A DNA stretch of 64,000 nucleotides from Paracoccaceae bacterium (GCA_018222585.1 JAAFAB010000007.1:1-64000); one strand, 5' to 3'. Positions 52,780 to 62,998 are shown, counted from the first letter of the stretch. The notes: generated by a model from the sequence alone, not told the origin. Made by a program: numbers and translations.

Positions 52780-54483
52780 TCAGCTGAGGCTGAAGCTGGC
52801 GTTCTTCGAAATCCGGCGCAGCACGGCGATCAGCAGCAGCGGGATCAGCGTGGTGATCAGGATGGCGCAGAACGCCATGGCCATGCCCAGCCCGACGGAA
52901 CCCTGGTCGAACTGGCGCCAGATGTAGACGGCGATGGTCTCGAACCCGATGGGCGCGACCAGCAGCGAGGCGACCAGCTCACGCGAGGCGACGGCGAAGA
53001 CCAGGATCATCGAGGTCACGATGCTGGGCGCCATCAGTGGCAGCACGATGCGCGCGAAGGCGCGGTTGGCGCTGGCGCCCGAGACGCGGGCGGCGGCCTC
53101 CAGGTTGTCTCCGATCTGCTGCAGGGCGGCATTGGCATAGCGCACCGGCTGCGGCAGCAGGATGCAGCAATAGGCCAGCAGCAGGATCAGCGGCGTGTTG
53201 TAGGGCGTCGCGGGCAGCCAGGGCTGGTTCCAGACCAGGATGATCCCGACCGCCACCACGACGCCCGGCATGGCATTTGGCGTCAGGGAAAGCGCGTCCA
53301 GCACCACCCGGAACCGCCCGCGGCCCTTGACCACCGCATAGGCGGTGATCGCCCCCAGCAGACCCGCCAGCAGCGCCGTGCTGATCCCGAGGCCCAGCGA
53401 GTTGCCGAGCGCGGTCAGCCCCTCGCTGCCGCTGTCCAGCAGGGCTGCGAAGTTCTGCAGCCCCATGTTGGCAGGCCGAAGCCCGCCCGAGATCGTCCGC
53501 GACAGGGCCGAGCCGAGGATCGCCAGTACCGGGATCACGGTTGCCAGCGCCGCGACGAAGGCGAACAGCGCCACCACCGGCACCGCCCAGATCCCGAGGG
53601 GCCGCTTCTCGATCGCCTGCGGCTTGCCCGAGAGGATGCGGAAATCGCGCCGGTTCAGCAGCCAGCGTTGCACCAGGAAGGCTGCCAGCGCCATGGTGAC
53701 CAGCACCAGCGACAGCCCCGCCGCGCCGGGCAGGTCGATGGGCCATTCCGAGACCCGGTTCTCGATCCCCGTCACCAGCACCTCAAAGCCGATGCGGCGG
53801 CCAAGGGCAGCCGGGGTGCCGTATTCCTCGATGGTCATGGCGAAGACCAGCAGCAGACTGGCCGCGATTCCGGGCGTCGCCAGCGGGAAGGTGATGCGCC
53901 AGAAGGCCCGCCAGGGCCCGGCGCCGAAGACCCGGCCCACGTCCGAGAAGCGCGCCCCGACCGTCTCGAAGGTGCGCGACAGGATGAAATAGACCACCGG
54001 GAAGGTGTTGAGCGCCATCAGGAACATGATCCCGGGCACCGAAAACAGGAAGGGACCGAGGTGCAGCCCGGTCAGCTGTTGCAGATAGCCGCGCGGTTGC
54101 AGCGTCATGATCCAGGACAGCGCCGCGATATAGGGCGGGATCATGAACGGCACGAGGATCAGCAGGTCCCAGATCAGCGCGCCGGGCACGCGGAACAACG
54201 CCCGCAGCGCCGCCAGCGGCACCGCCAGCAGGGCGGCAAAGCCCACGGTGCCGAGGCCCAGCACCAGCGTGTTGCGGCCCAGAAGCAGCAGCTCGGGATC
54301 GCCCAGCGTGGCGATCAGATGGGCGAAGGGCGCGGCGAGAGAGCCGCTCCCCACGCCCGGGAAGATCGCCACGAGGACGACGAACAGGGCGGGCAGCGCG
54401 ACGATCAGGCCAAGGCCCGCCGCCGAGATCCACAGGAAGCTGCGGCTGCCGTCGGTGCCGCTTGTGCCCGCCCTGCCGGACAT
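52780..54483 (-). CDS. ABC transporter fused permease (FbpB/SfuB-like)
   Basis: A 567-residue membrane protein with two copies of a six-helix permease domain. EAA-type loops are visible in each half (ARFSDVGRVFGAGPWRAFWRITFPLATPG and AARVSGASANRAFARIVLPLMAPS). This is the layout of ferric-ion and 2-aminoethylphosphonate importers. Its start codon overlaps the stop of the binding-protein gene by one base. The final assignment of substrate rests on the binding protein and is uncertain. Confidence 0.9.
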   Translation of the reverse strand: MSGRAGTSGTDGSRSFLWISAAGLGLIVALPALFVVLVAIFPGVGSGSLAAPFAHLIATLGDPELLLLGRNTLVLGLGTVGFAALLAVPLAALRALFRVPGALIWDLLILVPFMIPPYIAALSWIMTLQPRGYLQQLTGLHLGPFLFSVPGIMFLMALNTFPVVYFILSRTFETVGARFSDVGRVFGAGPWRAFWRITFPLATPGIAASLLLVFAMTIEEYGTPAALGRRIGFEVLVTGIENRVSEWPIDLPGAAGLSLVLVTMALAAFLVQRWLLNRRDFRILSGKPQAIEKRPLGIWAVPVVALFAFVAALATVIPVLAILGSALSRTISGGLRPANMGLQNFAALLDSGSEGLTALGNSLGLGISTALLAGLLGAITAYAVVKGRGRFRVVLDALSLTPNAMPGVVVAVGIILVWNQPWLPATPYNTPLILLLAYCCILLPQPVRYANAALQQIGDNLEAAARVSGASANRAFARIVLPLMAPSIVTSMILVFAVASRELVASLLVAPIGFETIAVYIWRQFDQGSVGLGMAMAFCAILITTLIPLLLIAVLRRISKNASFSLS

Positions 54484-55412
54484 CAGTTGAAGATGCCGGC
54501 GAAGGCCGCCAGGACCTCATCGCGCGAGGGGGCGCCCTCGGCCGACAGCAGCTTCAGGTCGCCGATCAGCGGACGGTCGGCGGGCACGTCGGAACGGGCC
54601 GGCATCAGGTAGACCGAGGCGACCATCGCCTGACCCTCGTCCGACAGGACGTAGTCGTAGAAGGCCTTGGCGTCGGCCTCGTTCCGGGTCGACTTCAGGA
54701 TCATCATCGGGCGCGGCGCGATGACGGTGCCCGAGGGCGGGAAGATCGCCTCGATGGACTCGCCCTTGGCGGCATTGCCCATGGTGATGTAGTCGACACC
54801 GGCGAACACGGCGGCCTTGGCGCCCTGCAGCACGGGGTTCAGCGCGGCGGCATTGGCCCCGGCGACGACGGCACCGTTGTCGGCCAGACCCTGCAGCACG
54901 TCGGTCATGTCATTGGCAATCATTGCCTCGACCATGGTGTAGGTGCCGCCCGACGCCGCAGGATCGGGCAGCGTGACGAGGTCCTTGTACTCGGGTTTGG
55001 CAAGATCGGCCCAGTCGGAGGGCTTGGGCGTGCCCGAGGTGGGGTTCCAGGCGATGACCAGACCCGAAACACCCTGCGCGACGGCGCCGGGCATTTTCAG
55101 GAAGTCGGGCACCATGGCAGCGTTCGGGCTGTCGTAGTCCAGCAGCAGGCCCTCGTCGGCGAACTGCGTCGCGGTGCCCCAGGAGGCCGAGATCACCACA
55201 TCGGCGACCGGGTTGGCGGCTTCGGCTTCGAGGCGCGCCATGACCTTGCCGGTGGTGGCCTGGAAGACCTCGACCTTGGTGCCGGTGGCCTCGGTGAAGC
55301 CGGCGGCGAGGGCGTTGATCAGACCGCCGGGACCGGCGGAATAGACGGTGACATCAGCCTGGGCGGTGCCGGCGGCAACGGCCAGGAGAGCGGCGAGGAT
55401 ACGGGTCTTCAT
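54483..55412 (-). CDS. ABC transporter solute-binding protein (family 1, Fe(III)/phosphonate type)
   Basis: A 309-residue periplasmic protein with signal peptide (…LAVAAGTAQA). The mature start DVTVYSAGPGGLINALAAGFTEATG and ATTGKVMARLEAEAANPVADVVISA are typical of FbpA/AepX-like proteins. The C-terminal tyrosine pair that binds iron in FbpA is not obvious, so 2-aminoethylphosphonate or another small anion is an alternative to ferric iron. The neighbouring phosphoesterase gene gives slight support to a phosphorus compound. Confidence 0.85.
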   Translation of the reverse strand: MKTRILAALLAVAAGTAQADVTVYSAGPGGLINALAAGFTEATGTKVEVFQATTGKVMARLEAEAANPVADVVISASWGTATQFADEGLLLDYDSPNAAMVPDFLKMPGAVAQGVSGLVIAWNPTSGTPKPSDWADLAKPEYKDLVTLPDPAASGGTYTMVEAMIANDMTDVLQGLADNGAVVAGANAAALNPVLQGAKAAVFAGVDYITMGNAAKGESIEAIFPPSGTVIAPRPMMILKSTRNEADAKAFYDYVLSDEGQAMVASVYLMPARSDVPADRPLIGDLKLLSAEGAPSRDEVLAAFAGIFN

Positions 55413-55441
55413 CTGGGAAACTCCCTTGGTTGAAAGGCGCC

Positions 55442-56515
55442 TCAGGTCCCCGTGGGGAACCAGCGAAGCGCGTCTTGTGAATAGGAAAGCGCGACCGCCT
55501 CGCCCGGGCGGGCGGGATGCGGGGCGAGCAGGCGCAGCACCTGGTCGGTGCCGGCGATGGTCAGGGTCAGCGCGAAGCCGGTGGAGCGGACCTGCTGGCC
55601 GCGCACCACGGCCTCAAGCCGCGCCGGGCCGCGGGGTCCGAGGCCGAGGGCGCGTTCGGGCAGCAGCACCTGCGCGGCGCTGCCCTCGGCGGCTCCGGGG
55701 CCGTGGCCCAGCGAGATATCGGTGCCCTCGATCACCCAGCCGCCGCCCCTGCGGCGTGCCGGCAGCAGGGTGCCGAGACGCAGGAAGTCGGCGACGGCGG
55801 CGCTGGCGGGCTGGTCGATCAGTTCGGCCGGGGAAGCCAGCTGCTCGATCCCGCCGCCGCGCATGACGGCAATCCGATGCGCCAGCGCCAGGGCCTCGGC
55901 GTGATCATGGGTGACATAGACCGCCGAAAGCTCCAGCTCGGCGACCAGCTGGGCCAGTTCGTCGACCATGGTCTCGCGCAGCTCGCGGTCGAGGTTCGAG
56001 AGCGGCTCGTCGAACAACACCAGCGGCGGCTCGGCGACGATGGCGCGGGCGATGGCGACGCGCTGCTGCTGTCCGCCGGAAAGATCCGAGGGGCGGCGGT
56101 CGGCCATTGCGCCAAGGCCGACGCGATCCAGTGCCCGGGTGACGCGGGCGGCGCGCTCGGGGCCTGAGATGCGGCTCATCTCCAGCGGAAAGGCGACATT
56201 GCGGGCGACCGAGAGATGCGGCCAGAGCGCGTAATCCTGGAAGACCATGCCGAGGCCGCGCTTCTCGGGTGGCAGGGCGAGGCCCTGCGCGGGATCGGCG
56301 ACGGTGCGCCCGGCGATCTGCACCTGCCCCGCGACCGGCATCAACAGGCCCGCGACCAGCCGCAGCAGGGTCGTCTTGCCGGACCCGGACGCGCCGAGCA
56401 GGGCCAGAACCTGCCCTTTCGGCAGATCCAGGTCGATCCCCTCGAGGATGGTCGTGGCCCCATAGGCCATGCCCAATCCCCGGATGGAAAGTGCGGCGGG
56501 AGAGATCGCTGTCAT
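55442..56515 (-). CDS. ABC transporter ATP-binding protein (FbpC/PotA-like)
   Basis: A 357-residue ATPase. Walker A GASGSGKTTLLRL, Q-loop MVFQDYALWPHLSV, signature LSGGQQQRVAIARAI, Walker B VLFDEPLSNLD and switch His in VYVTHDHAEA are all present. A C-terminal TOBE-like regulatory region follows from about residue 240. It powers the permease at 52780-54483. The gene order ATPase, binding protein, permease on the minus strand is compact. Confidence 0.92.
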   Translation of the reverse strand: MTAISPAALSIRGLGMAYGATTILEGIDLDLPKGQVLALLGASGSGKTTLLRLVAGLLMPVAGQVQIAGRTVADPAQGLALPPEKRGLGMVFQDYALWPHLSVARNVAFPLEMSRISGPERAARVTRALDRVGLGAMADRRPSDLSGGQQQRVAIARAIVAEPPLVLFDEPLSNLDRELRETMVDELAQLVAELELSAVYVTHDHAEALALAHRIAVMRGGGIEQLASPAELIDQPASAAVADFLRLGTLLPARRRGGGWVIEGTDISLGHGPGAAEGSAAQVLLPERALGLGPRGPARLEAVVRGQQVRSTGFALTLTIAGTDQVLRLLAPHPARPGEAVALSYSQDALRWFPTGT

Positions 56516-56677
56516 TTCAGATAAATTTTCATGGCTCCGCGCCCTTAGGCCCGGGACATGAAGCTTTCATGACGAACGAAGACTTTCGCGCGATAACACA
56601 CGCATGATCCGTGCCGGAAGATCAGGACACACGCGGAAGATGCGACGCCGGCGCCCCGGCGGGCCTCGCGGGCCCGG

Positions 56678-57490
56678 TCAGTAAACCAACCGCCCGAGCT
56701 CCTCCGCGCCCAGGGTGGCGGCGAATCCCTCCGGCGCCCCCCGAAGGTCCAGATCGACCCGGTGGGTCACAAGCCGCCCATCCGGCAGCACCTGGTGCAG
56801 GTGCATCCCCGGCGCATCGGGGGTGTGGGCATGGGGGGCGCCCCCGACCAGAGACAGGGCAAGCCCATGGGCCAGGGCGGGGCCGGTGCTGGCGGTCACC
56901 CCGGCCCAGGTCGCGGTGATCTCGCGGTGCGTATGCCCGGCGATGACCCGGGTGACGGCGCTGCCCCGGACAAGCGCCTCCAGCGCCTCGGCGCCTTCGA
57001 AGGGCGTGCCGTCGAGACGCGGAATGCCGGTGGCAAAGGGCGGGTGATGCAGGGCCAGCAGCGCATTGCCGCGCGCGCCCTCCAGCACCCCGGCCAGCCA
57101 GTCGAGCCGCGCGGCATCGACGCCGGGCAGCCCTCCGGCGCGGTTGCTGTCCAGCCCGATCACGGTCAGCCCGTCAAGCGGCAGGGCGAAGCTGAGGTGC
57201 CCCTCGGCGAAATCGGCACGGTCTCCGAGGGCGGCACGGAACTCTGCCGCGCGGTCATGGTTGCCGCTGAGCGCGACCAGCGGCACCGGCGCCTGGCGCA
57301 GCAAGGCACAGGCGGGGCCGTAGCCGGCGGCGCTGCGGTCGATCACGTCGCCGGTCAGCAGGATCAGCGCCGGGGCGGGCCGCATCCGGGCGATCCCCTC
57401 GAAGGCCCGCGCCAGCGCCTCGGCCGGATCATGGCGCGGATAGGCGCCGTCGTCGCGCAGGTGCAGGTCGGAAAGCTGGACGATGAGCAT
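56678..57490 (-). CDS. Metallophosphoesterase (CpdA-like cyclic nucleotide phosphodiesterase family)
   Basis: About 270 residues from ATG 57490. The five metallophosphoesterase motifs are visible: QLSDLHL, LLTGDVIDRS, ALSGNHDRA, ALHHPPF and VIAGHTHREI. CpdA hydrolyses cAMP; relatives cleave glycerophosphodiesters. No signal peptide. It lies 162 nt upstream of the ABC ATPase gene in the same direction, so it may process a phosphodiester taken up by that transporter, but a household cAMP role is as likely. Confidence 0.85.
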   Translation of the reverse strand: MLIVQLSDLHLRDDGAYPRHDPAEALARAFEGIARMRPAPALILLTGDVIDRSAAGYGPACALLRQAPVPLVALSGNHDRAAEFRAALGDRADFAEGHLSFALPLDGLTVIGLDSNRAGGLPGVDAARLDWLAGVLEGARGNALLALHHPPFATGIPRLDGTPFEGAEALEALVRGSAVTRVIAGHTHREITATWAGVTASTGPALAHGLALSLVGGAPHAHTPDAPGMHLHQVLPDGRLVTHRVDLDLRGAPEGFAATLGAEELGRLVY

Positions 57491-57555
57491 GGGGCCTCCC
57501 CGGGTCCGCGGGTCGTCTGCCGCAGTGCCAGAAGGGCGACGGCAGGGCAAGGGCG

Positions 57556-58398
57556 CTAGCCCGTCCCCAGCCGGCGCGAGGCGCGCCGCGTGCTCAGGTT
57601 GCGCCACAGGAAGGCAGCCAGGAAGATCGCCGTCAGCACCAGCACCACCGTCGCCGCCGGGGCGCTGTCGAGCCAGAAGCTCGCGTAGCTGCCCGCCAGC
57701 ATCGAGACCATGCAGACCGCCACCGACAGCGCCAGCATCCGCCCGAAGCTGCGCGTCAGCAGGAAGGCGATGGCCCCCGGCGCGATCAGCAGCGCCACCG
57801 CCAGGATCAGCCCTGTGGCGCTGAGCGTGGCGACGATGGTCAGCGACAGCACGGTCAGCAGCCCGTAGTGCAACAGCCCGACCCGCAATCCCGAGGCCCT
57901 GGCCTGCGCCGGGTCGAAGGTGTGCAGCAAGAGGTCGCGCCATTTCAGCAGCAGCGCCCCCGAGACCACAAGCGCGATCAGCCCCGCCGTCCAGAGATCC
58001 TCGGGGCCGACCCCCAGCATGTTGCCGTAAAGGATGTGATCGAGGTGCACGTTGGTATGGATCGAGGTGTAAAGCACGATGCCCAGCCCGAACATGCCCG
58101 AGAAGACGACGCCCATCACGGTGTCCTGCTTCACGCGGCTGTTCTCGGAGAGGTAGCCGGTGGCCAGCGCGGTGGTCATCCCGGCCAGGAAGGCCCCCAG
58201 GATCAGCGGCGCGCCGAGGATATAGGCCAGCACGACGCCGGGCAGGATGGCGTGGGAAATCGCATCTCCCATCAGCGCCCAGCCCTTGAGGACGAGGAAG
58301 CATGACAGCAGGCCCGTCGGCACGGCGACGATCATGCCGATCAGGAAAGCGTTCTGCATGAAGGGGAATTGCAGCGGCATCAGCAGGGTGTCGATCAT
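57556..58398 (-). CDS. sitD: Manganese/iron ABC transporter permease (SitD-like)
   Basis: A 280-residue membrane protein of the ABC-3 family, starting at ATG 58398 and overlapping the preceding gene by 4 nt. Characteristic LVLKGWALMGDAISHAILPGVVLAYILG and VALLIAPGAIAFLLTRSFGRML. About eight helices. It is the second permease subunit of the metal importer. Confidence 0.9.
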   Translation of the reverse strand: MIDTLLMPLQFPFMQNAFLIGMIVAVPTGLLSCFLVLKGWALMGDAISHAILPGVVLAYILGAPLILGAFLAGMTTALATGYLSENSRVKQDTVMGVVFSGMFGLGIVLYTSIHTNVHLDHILYGNMLGVGPEDLWTAGLIALVVSGALLLKWRDLLLHTFDPAQARASGLRVGLLHYGLLTVLSLTIVATLSATGLILAVALLIAPGAIAFLLTRSFGRMLALSVAVCMVSMLAGSYASFWLDSAPAATVVLVLTAIFLAAFLWRNLSTRRASRRLGTG

Positions 58399-59258
58399 GC
58401 CCCGATCTCCTCGGCCAGGGCCTCGGCGGCGCGGCGGCGGGCTGCCAGCATCCCGTGCTTGGGCGCCAGCACGAAGGTGACGAGGAAGACCAGCGTCTGC
58501 AGGATCACGATCACTCCGCCCGTCGCCCCGTCGAGGAAGTACGAGAGATAGGCGCCGGCAAAGCTGGTCAGCGTGCCGATGGCGACCGAGGTCATGATCA
58601 GCCGCGAGAAGCGGTCGCACAGCAGGTAGGCCGTGGCCCCCGGCGTCACAACCATGGCGATCACCAGGAAGGCACCGACGGTCTGCATCGCCGCCACCAC
58701 AGAGGCCGAGAGCAGCACGAAGAACACCGCCTTCAGCAGCCCAGGGCGCAATCCGATGGAACGGGCATGGCTTTCGTCGAAGAAGACCACCACCAGGTCC
58801 TTCCACTTCAGCAGCAGCACCGCCAGCGAGACGAAACCGATGATCGCCAGTTGCAGCGTGTCCTCCGGGGTTATCGCCAGGATATTGCCCATGGTGATGG
58901 TCTGGATCGACACGGCGATCGGGTTGACCGAGGCCATGAACAGCCCCAGCCCGAAGAAGCTGGTGAAGATCAGCCCGATGATCACGTCGACCTTCAACCC
59001 CGAGCGGTCCGACAGGAACAGCATCGCCGCCGCCGCCAGCCCGCCCGACAGGAAGGCGCCAAGCGCGAAGGGCAGACCCAGGATATAGGCCCCCGCCACA
59101 CCGGGCACGACCGAGTGCGAAAGCGCATCGCCGATCAGCGACCAGCCCTTCAGCATCAGGTAGGCGGACAGGAAGGCGCAAACGCCGCCGACCAGGGCCG
59201 AGACCCACATGGCGTTCATCATGTAGCTGTAGGAGAAGGGTTCGAGCAGATGGCTCAT
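58395..59258 (-). CDS. sitC: Manganese/iron ABC transporter permease (SitC-like)
   Basis: A 287-residue ABC-3 family membrane protein with [28 protein letters not shown] and [19 protein letters not shown]. It overlaps the ATPase gene upstream and the second permease gene downstream by 4 nt each (ATGA), showing tight coupling. Two different ABC-3 permeases in one operon is the SitABCD arrangement. Confidence 0.92.
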   Translation of the reverse strand: MSHLLEPFSYSYMMNAMWVSALVGGVCAFLSAYLMLKGWSLIGDALSHSVVPGVAGAYILGLPFALGAFLSGGLAAAAMLFLSDRSGLKVDVIIGLIFTSFFGLGLFMASVNPIAVSIQTITMGNILAITPEDTLQLAIIGFVSLAVLLLKWKDLVVVFFDESHARSIGLRPGLLKAVFFVLLSASVVAAMQTVGAFLVIAMVVTPGATAYLLCDRFSRLIMTSVAIGTLTSFAGAYLSYFLDGATGGVIVILQTLVFLVTFVLAPKHGMLAARRRAAEALAEEIGA

Positions 59259-60157
59259 TCCCCGCCCTCCTTCACCTTGGTCTGCTGGCCGTATTGCACG
59301 AAGGGGCGTTCATCGTCGGTCAGGATGGTGACATGGCGCTCGTCCTCGTCGTCATGCAGGTCGGCCCCGCCGAGGGTGAAGTGGCGCAGCACGCCGCCGA
59401 AGGCGCGGGCCAGGTTCTCGTGGGTGAAGGTGGTTTCGGTGGGGCCGTAGTCCAGCACCGTACCCTTGACCAGGACGGTGCGGTCGCAGAATTCGGGCAC
59501 CGAGCCGAGGTTGTGCGTCGAGACCAGCATCACCCGGCCCTCGTCGCGCAACTCGCGCAGCAGGGCGATGATCTGGTCCTCGGTCTTGACGTCGACGCCG
59601 GTGAAGGGCTCGTCCAGCAGGATCACCTGCCCCTCCTGCGCCAGGGCACGGGCCAGGAAGACCCGTTTCTTCTGGCCCCCTGACAGCTCGCCGATCTGAC
59701 GCTTGCGGAAGTCCAGCATGTTGACCCGCGCCAGCGCCTGCTCGACCGCCGCATGATCGGCAGCGCGGGCGCGCCGCAGGAAGCCCATGTGGCCGTAGCG
59801 CCCCATCATCACCACGTCCTCGACCAGCACCGGGAAGGACCAGTCGACGTCCTCGCTCTGCGGCACATAGGCGACGAGGTTCCGGCGCAGCGCCTCCTTC
59901 ACGGTCATGCCCAGCAGGCGGATTTCCCCGCCCGCCACCGGAACGAAACCCATGATCGCCTTGAAAAGGGTGGATTTCCCGGCCCCGTTGACCCCGACCA
60001 GCGCGGTGACGGTGCCGCGCGGGATCTCGAAGCTGGCATGGCGCAGGGCGGTGTGGCCGTTGCGATAGGTGACCGTCAGGTCCCGGGCGCAGATGCCGCC
60101 CTCGGGATCTTCTTGCTGGCCCGGGACAGTGACCGGAGCTTGCTGTTCGTCTTTCAT
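59255..60157 (-). CDS. sitB: Manganese/iron ABC transporter ATP-binding protein (SitB-like)
   Basis: A 300-residue ATPase with Walker [15 protein letters not shown]-loop [20 protein letters not shown] (typical of metal ABC ATPases), signature [15 protein letters not shown] and Walker [13 protein letters not shown]. The C-terminal tail after about residue 260 is rich in Asp, Glu and His ([13 protein letters not shown]), possibly metal-responsive. Confidence 0.93.
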   Translation of the reverse strand: MKDEQQAPVTVPGQQEDPEGGICARDLTVTYRNGHTALRHASFEIPRGTVTALVGVNGAGKSTLFKAIMGFVPVAGGEIRLLGMTVKEALRRNLVAYVPQSEDVDWSFPVLVEDVVMMGRYGHMGFLRRARAADHAAVEQALARVNMLDFRKRQIGELSGGQKKRVFLARALAQEGQVILLDEPFTGVDVKTEDQIIALLRELRDEGRVMLVSTHNLGSVPEFCDRTVLVKGTVLDYGPTETTFTHENLARAFGGVLRHFTLGGADLHDDEDERHVTILTDDERPFVQYGQQTKVKEGGE

Positions 60158-60235
60158 CTCATTCGCTTTCCGCCGGCTCCGCCATCAGGGGGCGGGACGG
60201 CCTGCGACGGGCCGCCCAAGGCGGCCGCGCCGCGC

Positions 60236-61138
60236 TTACCTCAGACCGTCTTCGAGGCCATTTGCAATGGTTTCCGCCGTCACCCGCAGCAGATCAAGAT
60301 AGGAGGGCACCGGGCCGCCCTCTTTCGACAGGCTGTCGACGTAGAGAACGCCGCCGTAATGGGCACCTGTCTCACGCGCGACCTGCTCGGCGGGGGCGGT
60401 GTTGACGGTGCTCTCGCAGAAGACGACGGGTATCTCGTTGTCGCGCACCCCGTCGATGACCGAGCGCACCTGCTGCGGCGTGCCCATCTGGTCGGCGTTC
60501 ATCGGCCAGAGGTACAGCTCCTTCATGCCGAAATCGCGGGCCAGGTAGCTGAAGGCGCCTTCGCAGGTCACCAGCCAGCGTTGCGCCTCGGGGATCGTCG
60601 CAATCTCGTCGCGCAGGGGCTCCAGGGTGGCGCTCAACTCGTCCGCATAGGCTGCGGCGTTGGCAGCGTAGACCTCGGCATTGTCCGGGTCCTGTGCGCT
60701 CAGCGCCTTTTCGATATTGTCGATATAGATGAGCGCGTTATCCAGCCCCATCCAGGCGTGCGGATTGGGCTGCCCCTGGTAGGCGCCCTGGGCGATCGGG
60801 ATCGGGTCGATGCCCTCGGACAGGGTCGCCGAGGGCACGTCGCGCAGGTTGGCCAGGAACTGCTCGAACCACAGCTCCAGGTTCAGGCCGTTCCACAACA
60901 CGAGGTCGGCATCCTGCGCCCGCACGATGTCGCGCGGAGTTGGCTGGTAGCCGTGGATCTCGGCCCCCGGCTTGGTGATCGAGGCGACCTCGGCAGCATC
61001 TCCGGCAACCCGCTGGGCCATGTCGGCCAGCACGGTGAAGGTCGTCACCACCTTCAGCTTGTCCCCGGCCAGCGCCCCCTGCCCCAGCATCAGCGCCATG
61101 GCCGTGCCCGCCAGCAGTGATTTCGCCACGATCTTCAT
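60236..61138 (-). CDS. sitA: Manganese/iron-binding periplasmic protein (SitA-like)
   Basis: A 300-residue cluster A-I binding protein from ATG 61138 with AAGGAG upstream and signal peptide (…MLGQGALAG). The metal site reads His62 (EIHGYQPTPRD), His127 (NPHAWM), Glu193 (CEGAFSY) and Asp268 (YVDSLS). A His-His-Glu-Asp set is characteristic of manganese or ferrous iron proteins such as SitA/PsaA; zinc proteins (ZnuA) have His at the third position and a His-rich loop, which is absent. It leads the sitABCD operon. Confidence 0.92.
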   Translation of the reverse strand: MKIVAKSLLAGTAMALMLGQGALAGDKLKVVTTFTVLADMAQRVAGDAAEVASITKPGAEIHGYQPTPRDIVRAQDADLVLWNGLNLELWFEQFLANLRDVPSATLSEGIDPIPIAQGAYQGQPNPHAWMGLDNALIYIDNIEKALSAQDPDNAEVYAANAAAYADELSATLEPLRDEIATIPEAQRWLVTCEGAFSYLARDFGMKELYLWPMNADQMGTPQQVRSVIDGVRDNEIPVVFCESTVNTAPAEQVARETGAHYGGVLYVDSLSKEGGPVPSYLDLLRVTAETIANGLEDGLR

Positions 61139-61154
61139 TCTTGCAGCTCCTTGT

Positions 61155-61219
61155 TGCGAGTTATTCTCAACTAAGAGCGCGCTTCTGGGGTAAGTCAAGC
61201 GTTCTGAGAACCGTTCTCA
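61155..61219 (-). promoter_or_regulatory. Two Fur/Mur-like boxes upstream of sitA
   Basis: A perfect 7-1-7 palindrome TGAGAAC-C-GTTCTCA lies at 61205-61219. A weaker copy, TGCGAGTTATTCTCA, lies at 61155-61169 just before the sitA ribosome site. Both match the shape of Fur-superfamily sites; in alphaproteobacteria sit/mnt operons are usually repressed by the manganese-responsive Mur (Fur homologue). The stronger site could also affect the divergent peptide transporter operon. Confidence 0.75.
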
Positions 61220-61390
61220 ACAAAAGCCCTGTTTCTGCGTGGAAAGATGCCGAGCCTCTGGGGCCAAAGCTTCACTTTCTGCATCTGCACGGTATGCGCT
61301 TGCGTAAAACGCAACAAAACTACCGATCTTTGCAATTTTGGTTGCCTCGGCCCCGCACATAAGGTGAGGCACGATCCAAGGGAGGATACC

Positions 61391-62920
61391 ATGCTTCATC
61401 AACGCTGGCGCCATCTCGGCGCAGCGAGCGCGCTTGCGCTCGCCACCGCGATCACCCCGGCCTTTGCGGGTCCGTCCGACGACACGCTGCGGGCGGCCAT
61501 GGCCGAGGAGATCCTGAACCTCGACTACAACTACACCACCAAGCGCGAGTACATCATCCTGGCGCAGCTGACCGATGCGACCCTGTTCGACATCGACCCC
61601 GAGACGCAGGAGGTGAACCCCTCCATCGCGACCGGCTATGAGTTCATCGACGAGACCACGCTGGACGTGACCCTGCGCGACGACGTGAAATTCCACGACG
61701 GCAGCGCCCTGACCCCCGCCGACGTGGCCTATACCTACAACTGGATCAAGGACGAGCGCAGCGAATCCAACGCCGCCGGCGTCGTGCGCCGCTGGCTGGA
61801 CAACGCCGAGGTCACCGGCCCCAACACCGTGCGCTTCCACCTGAACTCGGTCTATCCGCTGGTGATCCGCGACATGGCCGCCCGGATCATGATCCGCAAG
61901 GACGGCACCTATGACGCCGGCGGCGAGGTCGACCGCGATGCCATGGCGCAGAACCTGAACGCCACCGGCCCCTACAAGGTCGTCTCCTTCGAGCCCGGCA
62001 CCGAGCTGGTGCTGGAGCGCAACGCGGATTACTTCGGCGAAGCGCCCGCCATCGAGCATATCGTCGTGCGCAACATCCCCGATGTCGGCACCCAGCAGGC
62101 GGAAATGATGTCGGGCGGCATCGACTGGATGTTCAACGTGCCGCTGGACCTGGCCGAAAGCCTGGGCGCCACGCCGATGGCCACCCATCTGGCCGGTCCC
62201 GACCTGCGCGTCGCCTTCATCGTGCTGGACAGCCACGGCTACACCGACCCGGAAGGCCCGCTGACCAACGTCAAGGTGCGCCAGGCGATCAACCACGCCC
62301 TGAACAAGCCCGAGATGGCGCAGTATCTCATCGGCGGCTCCGCCGAGGCGATCCACACCGCCTGCCATCCGGCGCAATTCGGCTGCGACACCTCGGTCAC
62401 CAACTACGAGTACGACCCCGAGAAGGCGAAGGCCCTGCTGGCCGAAGCCGGATACGCCGACGGGTTCACCCTGCCGCTCTGGGCCTACCGCGAGAAGCCG
62501 GTGGCCGAGGCCGTCGCCGCTGACCTGACCGCCGTCGGCATCGACGTGGACCTGCGCTACGTCAAGCTGGAAAGCCTCAACCAGGCCCGCGCCGCCCGCG
62601 ACATCCCCGCCTATATCGGCACCTGGGGCTCTGGCGGCACCGCCGACACGGCAGCCATCGCGCGGATCCACTTCGACATGTCGAGCGACCGCAACATGTC
62701 CGGCGACGAGGCCCTGGCCGAGGAAATCCTCTCGGCCGAGCAGACCAACGACCCGGCCGAGCGCAAGGCGATCTACGCCTCCGCCCTCGGCAAGATCGCC
62801 GACGAGGCCCTCTGGGCCCCGCTCTTCACCTACTCGGCGAACTACCTCGTCTCGCCCGAGCTGGACTTCCCGCTGGATCCCGACGGCCTGCCCCGTCTGC
62901 AGAATTCCAGCTGGAAATAA
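61391..62920 (+). CDS. dppA: Dipeptide/oligopeptide ABC transporter solute-binding protein
   Basis: A 509-residue SBP family 5 protein from ATG 61391 with GGAGGA upstream. The signal peptide ends near TPAFAGP. Family features: VTLRDDVKFHDGSALTPADVAYTYNWIKD, NATGPYKVVSFEPGTELVLERNADYF, KVRQAINHALNKPEMAQYLIGG and YEYDPEKAKALLAEAGYADG. It delivers a peptide, or a related compound such as nickel or an opine, to the permeases that follow. It is the first gene of an operon that continues past the window. Confidence 0.9.
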   Translation: MLHQRWRHLGAASALALATAITPAFAGPSDDTLRAAMAEEILNLDYNYTTKREYIILAQLTDATLFDIDPETQEVNPSIATGYEFIDETTLDVTLRDDVKFHDGSALTPADVAYTYNWIKDERSESNAAGVVRRWLDNAEVTGPNTVRFHLNSVYPLVIRDMAARIMIRKDGTYDAGGEVDRDAMAQNLNATGPYKVVSFEPGTELVLERNADYFGEAPAIEHIVVRNIPDVGTQQAEMMSGGIDWMFNVPLDLAESLGATPMATHLAGPDLRVAFIVLDSHGYTDPEGPLTNVKVRQAINHALNKPEMAQYLIGGSAEAIHTACHPAQFGCDTSVTNYEYDPEKAKALLAEAGYADGFTLPLWAYREKPVAEAVAADLTAVGIDVDLRYVKLESLNQARAARDIPAYIGTWGSGGTADTAAIARIHFDMSSDRNMSGDEALAEEILSAEQTNDPAERKAIYASALGKIADEALWAPLFTYSANYLVSPELDFPLDPDGLPRLQNSSWK

Positions 62921-62998
62921 GACGACAGAGCGCCGGGCGACCGGCGTAACCTGCGGCAGGGGCCGAACCGCCGGCCCCTGCCCCTTGGAGGACCCAGA

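Noticed and set aside
60236-61138. Zinc-binding ZnuA
   Set aside because: The third metal ligand is Glu193 and no His-rich loop is present, which fits manganese or ferrous iron proteins better.
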